Part shown: positions 20,212-31,659 of the stretch, one piece after another
How the letters are laid out: the number at the start of each line of letters is the position of its first letter
Numbering within the stretch: the stretch's first letter is position 1
From: Rhododendron vialii
Taxonomy: Eukaryota; Streptophyta; Magnoliopsida; Ericales; Ericaceae
Reading direction: 5' to 3'
Length of the DNA: 64,000 bases
Assembly: GCF_030253575.1 (NCBI RefSeq)
Contig: NC_080566.1
Location: 11,603,501 to 11,667,500, forward strand
Notes under the pieces: model-generated
What the model was told of the DNA's origin: nothing
What the model saw: the letters and a program-made list of their open reading frames with translations, nothing else
Databases searched by the model: none
Made by a program: the position numbers and the translations under genes

Positions 20212-20503
20212 TTTTTCGTTTTTGTACGAAATCCCTTCCCCGCCCCCCGTTCCCTTCTTTCATCCGGTCGCCGCAACTTCGGCTCATTCCGTCCGGATCT
20301 TCCCGGAGGGTTTTCGCTGCAGCGATTTTTCGAGCTGCGAGCCAAAATAGCCCCCTTCAGCGGGCACTCTCGGCCGTAGCCATCCCTCCAACGGGATACG
20401 GGGTCCGGCCGGCGAGACGTGGCCAAGAAAGCCAGAGATAGAGCGAGCAGTGCCCGACGGGGCAGAAAAATGGACCAAAAGAATTGAAAGCGGAGTGCCT
20501 ATC

Positions 20504-20622
20504 GGGTGCGATCATACCAGCACTAATGCACCGGATCCCATCAGAACTCCGCAGTTAAGCGTGCTTGGGCGAGAGTAGTACTAGGATGGGTGACCCCCTG
20601 GGAAGTCCTCGTGTTGCACCCC
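20504..20622 (+). rRNA. 5S rRNA: 5S ribosomal RNA gene, copy 51
   Basis: Consensus body; unit type S2, 407 bp. Confidence 0.97.
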
Positions 20623-20910
20623 TTTTTCGTTTTTGTACGAAATCCCTTCCCCGCCCCCCGTTCCCTTCTTTCATCCGGTCGCCGCAACTTCGGCTCATGC
20701 CGTCCGGATCTTCCCGGAGAGTTTTCGCAGCGATTTTTCCAGCTTCGAGCCAAAATAGCCCCGTCAGCGGGCACGTTCGGCCGCAGCCATCCCTCCAACG
20801 GGATACGGGGTCCGGCCGGCGAGACGTGGCCAAGAAAGCCAGAGATAGAGCGAGCGGTGCCCGACGGGGCCGAAAAATGGACCAAAAGAATTGAAAGCGG
20901 AGTGCCTATC

Positions 20911-21029
20911 GGGTGCGATCATACCAGCACTAATGCACCGGATCCCATCAGAACTCCGCAGTTAAGCGTGCTTGGGCGAGAGTAGTACTAGGATGGGTGA
21001 CCCCCTGGGAAGTCCTCGTGTTGCACCCC
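20911..21029 (+). rRNA. 5S rRNA: 5S ribosomal RNA gene, copy 52
   Basis: Consensus body; unit type L3, 411 bp. Confidence 0.97.
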
Positions 21030-21321
21030 TTTTTCGTTTTTGTACGAAATCCCTTCCCCGCCCCCCGTTCCCTTCTTTCATCCGGTCGCCGCAACTTCGG
21101 CTCATTCCGTCCGGATCTTCCCGGAGAGTTTTCGCTGCAGCGATTTTTCGAGCTGCGAGCCAAAATAGCCCCCTTCAGCGGGCACTCTCGGCCGTAGCCA
21201 TCCCTCCAACGGGATACGGGGTCCGGCCGGCGAGACGTGGCCAAGAAAGCCAGAGATAGAGCGAGCAGTGCCCGACGGGGCAGAAAAATGGACCAAAAGA
21301 ATTGAAAGCGGAGTGCCTATC

Positions 21322-21440
21322 GGGTGCGATCATACCAGCACTAATGCACCGGATCCCATCAGAACTCCGCAGTTAAGCGTGCTTGGGCGAGAGTAGTACT
21401 AGGATGGGTGACCCCCTGGGAAGTCCTCGTGTTGCACCCC
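21322..21440 (+). rRNA. 5S rRNA: 5S ribosomal RNA gene, copy 53
   Basis: Consensus body; unit type S2 with C407 (tail CC), 407 bp. Confidence 0.97.
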
Positions 21441-21728
21441 TTTTTCGTTTTTGTACGAAATCCCTTCCCCGCCCCCCGTTCCCTTCTTTCATCCGGTCGC
21501 CGCAACTTCGGCTCATGCCGTCCGGATCTTCCCGGAGAGTTTTCGCAGCGATTTTTCCAGCTTCGAGCCAAAATAGCCCCGTCAGCGGGCACGTTCGGCC
21601 GCAGCCATCCCTCCAACGGGATACGGGGTCCGGCCGGCGAGACGTGGCCAAGAAAGCCAGAGATAGAGCGAGCCGTGCCCGACGGGGCCGAAAAATGGAC
21701 CAAAAGAATTGAAAGCGGAGTGCCTATC

Positions 21729-21847
21729 GGGTGCGATCATACCAGCACTAATGCACCGGATCCCATCAGAACTCCGCAGTTAAGCGTGCTTGGGCGAGAG
21801 TAGTACTAGGATGGGTGACCCCCTGGGAAGTCCTCGTGTTGCACCCC
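21729..21847 (+). rRNA. 5S rRNA: 5S ribosomal RNA gene, copy 54
   Basis: Consensus body; unit type S3, 407 bp, the first S3. Confidence 0.97.
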
Positions 21848-22135
21848 TTTTTCGTTTTTGTACGAAATCCCTTCCCCGCCCCCCGTTCCCTTCTTTCATC
21901 CGGTCGCCGCAACTTCGGCTCATGCCGTCCGGATCTTCCCGGAGAGTTTTCGCAGCGATTTTTCGAGCTGCGAGCCAAAATAGCCCCGTCAGCGGGCACG
22001 TTCGGCCGCAGCCATCCCTCCAACGGGATACGGGGTCCGGCCGGCGAGACGTGGCCAAGAAAGCCAGAGATAGAGCGAGCGGTGCCCGACGGGGCCGAAA
22101 AATGGACCAAAAGAATTGAAAGCGGAGTGCCTATC

Positions 22136-22254
22136 GGGTGCGATCATACCAGCACTAATGCACCGGATCCCATCAGAACTCCGCAGTTAAGCGTGCTTGG
22201 GCGAGAGTAGTACTAGGATGGGTGACCCCCTGGGAAGTCCTCGTGTTGCACCCC
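22136..22254 (+). rRNA. 5S rRNA: 5S ribosomal RNA gene, copy 55
   Basis: Consensus body; unit type L3, 411 bp. Confidence 0.97.
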
Positions 22255-22546
22255 TTTTTCGTTTTTGTACGAAATCCCTTCCCCGCCCCCCGTTCCCTTC
22301 TTTCATCCGGTCGCCGCAACTTCGGCTCATTCCGTCCGGATCTTCCCGGAGAGTTTTCGCTGCAGCGATTTTTCGAGCTGCGAGCCAAAATAGCCCCCTT
22401 CAGCGGGCACTCTCGGCCGTAGCCATCCCTCCAACGGGATACGGGGTCCGGCCGGCGAGACGTGGCCAAGAAAGCCAGAGATAGAGCGAGCAGTGCCCGA
22501 CGGGGCAGAAAAATGGACCAAAAGAATTGAAAGCGGAGTGCCTATC

Positions 22547-22665
22547 GGGTGCGATCATACCAGCACTAATGCACCGGATCCCATCAGAACTCCGCAGTTA
22601 AGCGTGCTTGGGCGAGAGTAGTACTAGGATGGGTGACCCCCTGGGAAGTCCTCGTGTTGCACCCC
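22547..22665 (+). rRNA. 5S rRNA: 5S ribosomal RNA gene, copy 56
   Basis: Consensus body; unit type L3, 411 bp; first place where two L units are adjacent. Confidence 0.97.
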
Positions 22666-22957
22666 TTTTTCGTTTTTGTACGAAATCCCTTCCCCGCCCC
22701 CCGTTCCCTTCTTTCATCCGGTCGCCGCAACTTCGGCTCATTCCGTCCGGATCTTCCCGGAGAGTTTTCGCTGCAGCGATTTTTCGAGCTGCGAGCCAAA
22801 ATAGCCCCCTTCAGCGGGCACTCTCGGCCGTAGCCATCCCTCCAACGGGATACGGGGTCCGGCCGGCGAGACGTGGCCAAGAAAGCCAGAGATAGAGCGA
22901 GCAGTGCCCGACGGGGCAGAAAAATGGACCAAAAGAATTGAAAGCGGAGTGCCTATC

Positions 22958-23076
22958 GGGTGCGATCATACCAGCACTAATGCACCGGATCCCATCAGAA
23001 CTCCGCAGTTAAGCGTGCTTGGGCGAGAGTAGTACTAGGATGGGTGACCCCCTGGGAAGTCCTCGTGTTGCACCCC
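22958..23076 (+). rRNA. 5S rRNA: 5S ribosomal RNA gene, copy 57
   Basis: Consensus body; unit type S2, 407 bp. Confidence 0.97.
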
Positions 23077-23364
23077 TTTTTCGTTTTTGTACGAAATCCC
23101 TTCCCCGCCCCCCGTTCCCTTCTTTCATCCGGTCGCCGCAACTTCGGCTCATGCCGTCCGGATCTTCCCGGAGAGTTTTCGCAGCGATTTTTCCAGCTTC
23201 GAGCCAAAATAGCCCCGTCAGCGGGCACGTTCGGCCGCAGCCATCCCTCCAACGGGATACGGGGTCCGGCCGGCGAGACGTGGCCAAGAAAGCCAGAGAT
23301 AGAGCGAGCGGTGCCCGACGGGGCCGAAAAATGGACCAAAAGAATTGAAAGCGGAGTGCCTATC

Positions 23365-23483
23365 GGGTGCGATCATACCAGCACTAATGCACCGGATCCC
23401 ATCAGAACTCCGCAGTTAAGCGTGCTTGGGCGAGAGTAGTACTCGGATGGGTGACCCCCTGGGAAGTCCTCGTGTTGCACCCC
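23365..23483 (+). rRNA. 5S rRNA: 5S ribosomal RNA gene, copy 58 (A80C)
   Basis: Substitution A80C (23444) at the 5' edge of the C-box, shared only with copy 65. Unit type S3 with C407, 407 bp, and a private T at the 422 site (23732). Confidence 0.96.
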
Positions 23484-23771
23484 TTTTTCGTTTTTGTACG
23501 AAATCCCTTCCCCGCCCCCCGTTCCCTTCTTTCATCCGGTCGCCGCAACTTCGGCTCATGCCGTCCGGATCTTCCCGGAGAGTTTTCGCAGCGATTTTTC
23601 GAGCTGCGAGCCAAAATAGCCCCGTCAGCGGGCACGTTCGGCCGCAGCCATCCCTCCAACGGGATACGGGGTCCGGCCGGCGAGACGTGGCCAAGAAAGC
23701 CAGAGATAGAGCGAGCCGTGCCCGACGGGGCTGAAAAATGGACCAAAAGAATTGAAAGCGGAGTGCCTATC

Positions 23772-23890
23772 GGGTGCGATCATACCAGCACTAATGCACC
23801 GGATCCCATCAGAACTCCGCAGTTAAGCGTGCTTGGGCGAGAGTAGTACTAGGATGGGTGACCCCCTGGGAAGTCCTCGTGTTGCACCCC
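23772..23890 (+). rRNA. 5S rRNA: 5S ribosomal RNA gene, copy 59
   Basis: Consensus body; unit type S3, 407 bp. Confidence 0.97.
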
Positions 23891-24178
23891 TTTTTCGTTT
23901 TTGTACGAAATCCCTTCCCCGCCCCCCGTTCCCTTCTTTCATCCGGTCGCCGCAACTTCGGCTCATGCCGTCCGGATCTTCCCGGAGAGTTTTCGCAGCG
24001 ATTTTTCGAGCTGCGAGCCAAAATAGCCCCGTCAGCGGGCACGTTCGGCCGCAGCCATCCCTCCAACGGGATACGGGGTCCGGCCGGCGAGACGTGGCCA
24101 AGAAAGCCAGAGATAGAGCGAGCGGTGCCCGACGGGGCCGAAAAATGGACCAAAAGAATTGAAAGCGGAGTGCCTATC

Positions 24179-24297
24179 GGGTGCGATCATACCAGCACTA
24201 ATGCACCGGATCCCATCAGAACTCCGCAGTTAAGCGTGCTTGGGCGAGAGTAGTACTAGGATGGGTGACCCCCTGGGAAGTCCTCGTGTTGCACCCC
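24179..24297 (+). rRNA. 5S rRNA: 5S ribosomal RNA gene, copy 60
   Basis: Consensus body; unit type L3, 411 bp. Confidence 0.97.
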
Positions 24298-24589
24298 TTT
24301 TTCGTTTTTGTACGAAATCCCTTCCCCGCCCCCCGTTCCCTTCTTTCATCCGGTCGCCGCAACTTCGGCTCATTCCGTCCGGATCTTCCCGGAGAGTTTT
24401 CGCTGCAGCGATTTTTCGAGCTGCGAGCCAAAATAGCCCCCTTCAGCGGGCACTCTCGGCCGTAGCCATCCCTCCAACGGGATACGGGGTCCGGCCGGCG
24501 AGACGTGGCCAAGAAAGCCAGAGATAGAGCGAGCAGTGCCCGACGGGGCAGAAAAATGGACCAAAAGAATTGAAAGCGGAGTGCCTATC

Positions 24590-24708
24590 GGGTGCGATCA
24601 TACCAGCACTAATGCACCGGATCCCATCAGAACTCCGCAGTTAAGCGTGCTTGGGCGAGAGTAGTACTAGGATGGGTGACCCCCTGGGAAGTCCTCGTGT
24701 TGCACCCC
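24590..24708 (+). rRNA. 5S rRNA: 5S ribosomal RNA gene, copy 61
   Basis: Consensus body; unit type S3 with C407, 407 bp. Its spacer matches the A80C lineage but its gene does not carry the change. Confidence 0.97.
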
Positions 24709-24996
24709 TTTTTCGTTTTTGTACGAAATCCCTTCCCCGCCCCCCGTTCCCTTCTTTCATCCGGTCGCCGCAACTTCGGCTCATGCCGTCCGGATCTTCC
24801 CGGAGAGTTTTCGCAGCGATTTTTCGAGCTGCGAGCCAAAATAGCCCCGTCAGCGGGCACGTTCGGCCGCAGCCATCCCTCCAACGGGATACGGGGTCCG
24901 GCCGGCGAGACGTGGCCAAGAAAGCCAGAGATAGAGCGAGCCGTGCCCGACGGGGCCGAAAAATGGACCAAAAGAATTGAAAGCGGAGTGCCTATC

Positions 24997-25115
24997 GGGT
25001 GCGATCATACCAGCACTAATGCACCGGATCCCATCAGAACTCCGCAGTTAAGCGTGCTTGGGCGAGAGTAGTACTAGGATGGGTGACCCCCTGGGAAGTC
25101 CTCGTGTTGCACCCC
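24997..25115 (+). rRNA. 5S rRNA: 5S ribosomal RNA gene, copy 62
   Basis: Consensus body; unit type S3, 407 bp. Confidence 0.97.
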
Positions 25116-25403
25116 TTTTTCGTTTTTGTACGAAATCCCTTCCCCGCCCCCCGTTCCCTTCTTTCATCCGGTCGCCGCAACTTCGGCTCATGCCGTCCGG
25201 ATCTTCCCGGAGAGTTTTCGCAGCGATTTTTCGAGCTGCGAGCCAAAATAGCCCCGTCAGCGGGCACGTTCGGCCGCAGCCATCCCTCCAACGGGATACG
25301 GGGTCCGGCCGGCGAGACGTGGCCAAGAAAGCCAGAGATAGAGCGAGCGGTGCCCGACGGGGCCGAAAAATGGACCAAAAGAATTGAAAGCGGAGTGCCT
25401 ATC

Positions 25404-25522
25404 GGGTGCGATCATACCAGCACTAATGCACCGGATCCCATCAGAACTCCGCAGTTAAGCGTGCTTGGGCGAGAGTAGTACTAGGATGGGTGACCCCCTG
25501 GGAAGTCCTCGTGTTGCACCCC
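25404..25522 (+). rRNA. 5S rRNA: 5S ribosomal RNA gene, copy 63
   Basis: Consensus body; unit type L3, 411 bp. Confidence 0.97.
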
Positions 25523-25814
25523 TTTTTCGTTTTTGTACGAAATCCCTTCCCCGCCCCCCGTTCCCTTCTTTCATCCGGTCGCCGCAACTTCGGCTCATTC
25601 CGTCCGGATCTTCCCGGAGAGTTTTCGCTGCAGCGATTTTTCGAGCTGCGAGCCAAAATAGCCCCCTTCAGCGGGCACTCTCGGCCGTAGCCATCCCTCC
25701 AACGGGATACGGGGTCCGGCCGGCGAGACGTGGCCAAGAAAGCCAGAGATAGAGCGAGCAGTGCCCGACGGGGCAGAAAAATGGACCAAAAGAATTGAAA
25801 GCGGAGTGCCTATC

Positions 25815-25933
25815 GGGTGCGATCATACCAGCACTAATGCACCGGATCCCATCAGAACTCCGCAGTTAAGCGTGCTTGGGCGAGAGTAGTACTAGGATGG
25901 GTGACCCCCTGGGAAGTCCTCGTGTTGCACCCC
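25815..25933 (+). rRNA. 5S rRNA: 5S ribosomal RNA gene, copy 64
   Basis: Consensus body; unit type S2, 407 bp. Confidence 0.97.
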
Positions 25934-26221
25934 TTTTTCGTTTTTGTACGAAATCCCTTCCCCGCCCCCCGTTCCCTTCTTTCATCCGGTCGCCGCAACT
26001 TCGGCTCATGCCGTCCGGATCTTCCCGGAGAGTTTTCGCAGCGATTTTTCCAGCTTCGAGCCAAAATAGCCCCGTCAGCGGGCACGTTCGGCCGCAGCCA
26101 TCCCTCCAACGGGATACGGGGTCCGGCCGGCGAGACGTGGCCAAGAAAGCCAGAGATAGAGCGAGCGGTGCCCGACGGGGCCGAAAAATGGACCAAAAGA
26201 ATTGAAAGCGGAGTGCCTATC

Positions 26222-26340
26222 GGGTGCGATCATACCAGCACTAATGCACCGGATCCCATCAGAACTCCGCAGTTAAGCGTGCTTGGGCGAGAGTAGTACT
26301 CGGATGGGTGACCCCCTGGGAAGTCCTCGTGTTGCACCCC
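26222..26340 (+). rRNA. 5S rRNA: 5S ribosomal RNA gene, copy 65 (A80C)
   Basis: Substitution A80C (26301) at the C-box edge, shared with copy 58 exactly 2857 bp upstream. Unit type S3 with C407 (tail CC), 407 bp. Confidence 0.96.
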
Positions 26341-26628
26341 TTTTTCGTTTTTGTACGAAATCCCTTCCCCGCCCCCCGTTCCCTTCTTTCATCCGGTCGC
26401 CGCAACTTCGGCTCATGCCGTCCGGATCTTCCCGGAGAGTTTTCGCAGCGATTTTTCGAGCTGCGAGCCAAAATAGCCCCGTCAGCGGGCACGTTCGGCC
26501 GCAGCCATCCCTCCAACGGGATACGGGGTCCGGCCGGCGAGACGTGGCCAAGAAAGCCAGAGATAGAGCGAGCCGTGCCCGACGGGGCCGAAAAATGGAC
26601 CAAAAGAATTGAAAGCGGAGTGCCTATC

Positions 26629-26747
26629 GGGTGCGATCATACCAGCACTAATGCACCGGATCCCATCAGAACTCCGCAGTTAAGCGTGCTTGGGCGAGAG
26701 TAGTACTAGGATGGGTGACCCCCTGGGAAGTCCTCGTGTTGCACCCC
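26629..26747 (+). rRNA. 5S rRNA: 5S ribosomal RNA gene, copy 66
   Basis: Consensus body; unit type S3, 407 bp. Confidence 0.97.
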
Positions 26748-27035
26748 TTTTTCGTTTTTGTACGAAATCCCTTCCCCGCCCCCCGTTCCCTTCTTTCATC
26801 CGGTCGCCGCAACTTCGGCTCATGCCGTCCGGATCTTCCCGGAGAGTTTTCGCAGCGATTTTTCGAGCTGCGAGCCAAAATAGCCCCGTCAGCGGGCACG
26901 TTCGGCCGCAGCCATCCCTCCAACGGGATACGGGGTCCGGCCGGCGAGACGTGGCCAAGAAAGCCAGAGATAGAGCGAGCGGTGCCCGACGGGGCCGAAA
27001 AATGGACCAAAAGAATTGAAAGCGGAGTGCCTATC

Positions 27036-27154
27036 GGGTGCGATCATACCAGCACTAATGCACCGGATCCCATCAGAACTCCGCAGTTAAGCGTGCTTGG
27101 GCGAGAGTAGTACTAGGATGGGTGACCCCCTGGGAAGTCCTCGTGTTGCACCCC
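27036..27154 (+). rRNA. 5S rRNA: 5S ribosomal RNA gene, copy 67
   Basis: Consensus body; unit type L3, 411 bp, with AATG instead of AGTG at 407-410, a marker of the 1229-bp block. Confidence 0.97.
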
Positions 27155-27446
27155 TTTTTCGTTTTTGTACGAAATCCCTTCCCCGCCCCCCGTTCCCTTC
27201 TTTCATCCGGTCGCCGCAACTTCGGCTCATTCCGTCCGGATCTTCCCGGAGAGTTTTCGCTGCAGCGATTTTTCGAGCTGCGAGCCAAAATAGCCCCCTT
27301 CAGCGGGCACTCTCGGCCGTAGCCATCCCTCCAACGGGATACGGGGTCCGGCCGGCGAGACGTGGCCAAGAAAGCCAGAGATAGAGCGAGCAATGCCCGA
27401 CGGGGCAGAAAAATGGACCAAAAGAATTGAAAGCGGAGTGCCTATC

Positions 27447-27565
27447 GGGTGCGATCATACCAGCACTAATGCACCGGATCCCATCAGAACTCCGCAGTTA
27501 AGCGTGCTTGGGCGAGAGTAGTACTAGGATGGGTGACCCCCTGGGAAGTCCTCGTGTTGCACCCC
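27447..27565 (+). rRNA. 5S rRNA: 5S ribosomal RNA gene, copy 68
   Basis: Consensus body; unit type L3 with G250, 411 bp. Confidence 0.97.
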
Positions 27566-27857
27566 TTTTTCGTTTTTGTACGAAATCCCTTCCCCGCCCC
27601 CCGTTCCCTTCTTTCATCCGGTCGCCGCAACTTCGGCTCATGCCGTCCGGATCTTCCCGGAGAGTTTTCGCTGCAGCGATTTTTCGAGCTGCGAGCCAAA
27701 ATAGCCCCCTTCAGCGGGCACTCTCGGCCGTAGCCATCCCTCCAACGGGATACGGGGTCCGGCCGGCGAGACGTGGCCAAGAAAGCCAGAGATAGAGCGA
27801 GCAGTGCCCGACGGGGCAGAAAAATGGACCAAAAGAATTGAAAGCGGAGTGCCTATC

Positions 27858-27976
27858 GGGTGCGATCATACCAGCACTAATGCACCGGATCCCATCAGAA
27901 CTCCGCAGTTAAGCGTGCTTGGGCGAGAGTAGTACTAGGATGGGTGACCCCCTGGGAAGTCCTCGTGTTGCACCCC
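27858..27976 (+). rRNA. 5S rRNA: 5S ribosomal RNA gene, copy 69
   Basis: Consensus body; unit type S3, 407 bp. Confidence 0.97.
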
Positions 27977-28264
27977 TTTTTCGTTTTTGTACGAAATCCC
28001 TTCCCCGCCCCCCGTTCCCTTCTTTCATCCGGTCGCCGCAACTTCGGCTCATGCCGTCCGGATCTTCCCGGAGAGTTTTCGCAGCGATTTTTCGAGCTGC
28101 GAGCCAAAATAGCCCCGTCAGCGGGCACGTTCGGCCGCAGCCATCCCTCCAACGGGATACGGGGTCCGGCCGGCGAGACGTGGCCAAGAAAGCCAGAGAT
28201 AGAGCGAGCGGTGCCCGACGGGGCCGAAAAATGGACCAAAAGAATTGAAAGCGGAGTGCCTATC

Positions 28265-28383
28265 GGGTGCGATCATACCAGCACTAATGCACCGGATCCC
28301 ATCAGAACTCCGCAGTTAAGCGTGCTTGGGCGAGAGTAGTACTAGGATGGGTGACCCCCTGGGAAGTCCTCGTGTTGCACCCC
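28265..28383 (+). rRNA. 5S rRNA: 5S ribosomal RNA gene, copy 70
   Basis: Consensus body; unit type L3 with the AATG tail, 411 bp. Confidence 0.97.
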
Positions 28384-28675
28384 TTTTTCGTTTTTGTACG
28401 AAATCCCTTCCCCGCCCCCCGTTCCCTTCTTTCATCCGGTCGCCGCAACTTCGGCTCATTCCGTCCGGATCTTCCCGGAGAGTTTTCGCTGCAGCGATTT
28501 TTCGAGCTGCGAGCCAAAATAGCCCCCTTCAGCGGGCACTCTCGGCCGTAGCCATCCCTCCAACGGGATACGGGGTCCGGCCGGCGAGACGTGGCCAAGA
28601 AAGCCAGAGATAGAGCGAGCAATGCCCGACGGGGCAGAAAAATGGACCAAAAGAATTGAAAGCGGAGTGCCTATC

Positions 28676-28794
28676 GGGTGCGATCATACCAGCACTAATG
28701 CACCGGATCCCATCAGAACTCCGCAGTTAAGCGTGCTTGGGCGAGAGTAGTACTAGGATGGGTGACCCCCTGGGAAGTCCTCGTGTTGCACCCC
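28676..28794 (+). rRNA. 5S rRNA: 5S ribosomal RNA gene, copy 71
   Basis: Consensus body; unit type L3 with G250, 411 bp. Confidence 0.97.
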
Positions 28795-29086
28795 TTTTTC
28801 GTTTTTGTACGAAATCCCTTCCCCGCCCCCCGTTCCCTTCTTTCATCCGGTCGCCGCAACTTCGGCTCATGCCGTCCGGATCTTCCCGGAGAGTTTTCGC
28901 TGCAGCGATTTTTCGAGCTGCGAGCCAAAATAGCCCCCTTCAGCGGGCACTCTCGGCCGTAGCCATCCCTCCAACGGGATACGGGGTCCGGCCGGCGAGA
29001 CGTGGCCAAGAAAGCCAGAGATAGAGCGAGCAGTGCCCGACGGGGCAGAAAAATGGACCAAAAGAATTGAAAGCGGAGTGCCTATC

Positions 29087-29205
29087 GGGTGCGATCATAC
29101 CAGCACTAATGCACCGGATCCCATCAGAACTCCGCAGTTAAGCGTGCTTGGGCGAGAGTAGTACTAGGATGGGTGACCCCCTGGGAAGTCCTCGTGTTGC
29201 ACCCC
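29087..29205 (+). rRNA. 5S rRNA: 5S ribosomal RNA gene, copy 72
   Basis: Consensus body; unit type S3, 407 bp. Confidence 0.97.
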
Positions 29206-29493
29206 TTTTTCGTTTTTGTACGAAATCCCTTCCCCGCCCCCCGTTCCCTTCTTTCATCCGGTCGCCGCAACTTCGGCTCATGCCGTCCGGATCTTCCCGG
29301 AGAGTTTTCGCAGCGATTTTTCGAGCTGCGAGCCAAAATAGCCCCGTCAGCGGGCACGTTCGGCCGCAGCCATCCCTCCAACGGGATACGGGGTCCGGCC
29401 GGCGAGACGTGGCCAAGAAAGCCAGAGATAGAGCGAGCGGTGCCCGACGGGGCCGAAAAATGGACCAAAAGAATTGAAAGCGGAGTGCCTATC

Positions 29494-29612
29494 GGGTGCG
29501 ATCATACCAGCACTAATGCACCGGATCCCATCAGAACTCCGCAGTTAAGCGTGCTTGGGCGAGAGTAGTACTAGGATGGGTGACCCCCTGGGAAGTCCTC
29601 GTGTTGCACCCC
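29494..29612 (+). rRNA. 5S rRNA: 5S ribosomal RNA gene, copy 73
   Basis: Consensus body; unit type L3 with the AATG tail, 411 bp, the last of three. Confidence 0.97.
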
Positions 29613-29904
29613 TTTTTCGTTTTTGTACGAAATCCCTTCCCCGCCCCCCGTTCCCTTCTTTCATCCGGTCGCCGCAACTTCGGCTCATTCCGTCCGGATC
29701 TTCCCGGAGAGTTTTCGCTGCAGCGATTTTTCGAGCTGCGAGCCAAAATAGCCCCCTTCAGCGGGCACTCTCGGCCGTAGCCATCCCTCCAACGGGATAC
29801 GGGGTCCGGCCGGCGAGACGTGGCCAAGAAAGCCAGAGATAGAGCGAGCAATGCCCGACGGGGCAGAAAAATGGACCAAAAGAATTGAAAGCGGAGTGCC
29901 TATC

Positions 29905-30023
29905 GGGTGCGATCATACCAGCACTAATGCACCGGATCCCATCAGAACTCCGCAGTTAAGCGTGCTTGGGCGAGAGTAGTACTAGGATGGGTGACCCCCT
30001 GGGAAGTCCTCGTGTTGCACCCC
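29905..30023 (+). rRNA. 5S rRNA: 5S ribosomal RNA gene, copy 74
   Basis: Consensus body; unit type L3 with G250, 411 bp. First member of the 4497-bp duplication. Confidence 0.97.
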
Positions 30024-30315
30024 TTTTTCGTTTTTGTACGAAATCCCTTCCCCGCCCCCCGTTCCCTTCTTTCATCCGGTCGCCGCAACTTCGGCTCATG
30101 CCGTCCGGATCTTCCCGGAGAGTTTTCGCTGCAGCGATTTTTCGAGCTGCGAGCCAAAATAGCCCCCTTCAGCGGGCACTCTCGGCCGTAGCCATCCCTC
30201 CAACGGGATACGGGGTCCGGCCGGCGAGACGTGGCCAAGAAAGCCAGAGATAGAGCGAGCAGTGCCCGACGGGGCAGAAAAATGGACCAAAAGAATTGAA
30301 AGCGGAGTGCCTATC

Positions 30316-30434
30316 GGGTGCGATCATACCAGCACTAATGCACCGGATCCCATCAGAACTCCGCAGTTAAGCGTGCTTGGGCGAGAGTAGTACTAGGATG
30401 GGTGACCCCCTGGGAAGTCCTCGTGTTGCACCCC
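30316..30434 (+). rRNA. 5S rRNA: 5S ribosomal RNA gene, copy 75
   Basis: Consensus body; unit type S2, 407 bp. Confidence 0.97.
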
Positions 30435-30722
30435 TTTTTCGTTTTTGTACGAAATCCCTTCCCCGCCCCCCGTTCCCTTCTTTCATCCGGTCGCCGCAAC
30501 TTCGGCTCATGCCGTCCGGATCTTCCCGGAGAGTTTTCGCAGCGATTTTTCCAGCTTCGAGCCAAAATAGCCCCGTCAGCGGGCACGTTCGGCCGCAGCC
30601 ATCCCTCCAACGGGATACGGGGTCCGGCCGGCGAGACGTGGCCAAGAAAGCCAGAGATAGAGCGAGCGGTGCCCGACGGGGCCGAAAAATGGACCAAAAG
30701 AATTGAAAGCGGAGTGCCTATC

Positions 30723-30841
30723 GGGTGCGATCATACCAGCACTAATGCACCGGATCCCATCAGAACTCCGCAGTTAAGCGTGCTTGGGCGAGAGTAGTAC
30801 TAGGATGGGTGACCCCCTGGGAAGTCCTCGTGTTGCACCCC
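30723..30841 (+). rRNA. 5S rRNA: 5S ribosomal RNA gene, copy 76
   Basis: Consensus body; unit type S3, 407 bp. Confidence 0.97.
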
Positions 30842-31129
30842 TTTTTCGTTTTTGTACGAAATCCCTTCCCCGCCCCCCGTTCCCTTCTTTCATCCGGTCG
30901 CCGCAACTTCGGCTCATGCCGTCCGGATCTTCCCGGAGAGTTTTCGCAGCGATTTTTCGAGCTGCGAGCCAAAATAGCCCCGTCAGCGGGCACGTTCGGC
31001 CGCAGCCATCCCTCCAACGGGATACGGGGTCCGGCCGGCGAGACGTGGCCAAGAAAGCCAGAGATAGAGCGAGCGGTGCCCGACGGGGCCGAAAAATGGA
31101 CCAAAAGAATTGAAAGCGGAGTGCCTATC

Positions 31130-31248
31130 GGGTGCGATCATACCAGCACTAATGCACCGGATCCCATCAGAACTCCGCAGTTAAGCGTGCTTGGGCGAGA
31201 GTAGTACTAGGATGGGTGACCCCCTGGGAAGTCCTCGTGTTGCACCCC
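31130..31248 (+). rRNA. 5S rRNA: 5S ribosomal RNA gene, copy 77
   Basis: Consensus body; unit type L3, 411 bp. Confidence 0.97.
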
Positions 31249-31540
31249 TTTTTCGTTTTTGTACGAAATCCCTTCCCCGCCCCCCGTTCCCTTCTTTCAT
31301 CCGGTCGCCGCAACTTCGGCTCATTCCGTCCGGATCTTCCCGGAGAGTTTTCGCTGCAGCGATTTTTCGAGCTGCGAGCCAAAATAGCCCCCTTCAGCGG
31401 GCACTCTCGGCCGTAGCCATCCCTCCAACGGGATACGGGGTCCGGCCGGCGAGACGTGGCCAAGAAAGCCAGAGATAGAGCGAGCAGTGCCCGACGGGGC
31501 AGAAAAATGGACCAAAAGAATTGAAAGCGGAGTGCCTATC

Positions 31541-31659
31541 GGGTGCGATCATACCAGCACTAATGCACCGGATCCCATCAGAACTCCGCAGTTAAGCGTG
31601 CTTGGGCGAGAGTAGTACTAGGATGGGTGACCCCCTGGGAAGTCCTCGTGTTGCACCCC
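31541..31659 (+). rRNA. 5S rRNA: 5S ribosomal RNA gene, copy 78
   Basis: Consensus body; unit type S3 with C407, 407 bp. Confidence 0.97.

Larger units (their letters stand above)
18868..21321 (+). repeat. Three S2-L dimers, period 818 bp
   Basis: Units 47-52 alternate S2 with L1, L1 and L3. Confidence 0.82.
22958..27446 (+). repeat. Seven-unit period of 2857 bp carrying the A80C gene variant
   Basis: Units 57-60 (S2, S3 with C407 and A80C gene, S3, L3) recur as units 64-67, 2857 bp downstream. The last member of the second copy has the AATG tail change, and unit 58 has a private T at the 422 position. Confidence 0.8.
27036..30315 (+). repeat. L3-L-S3 blocks, period 1229 bp
   Basis: Units 67-69 and 70-72 repeat an L3 with AATG tail, an L3 with G250, and an S3. 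Units 73-74 start a third copy. Gene starts 27036, 28265 and 29494 are 1229 bp apart. Confidence 0.88.
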
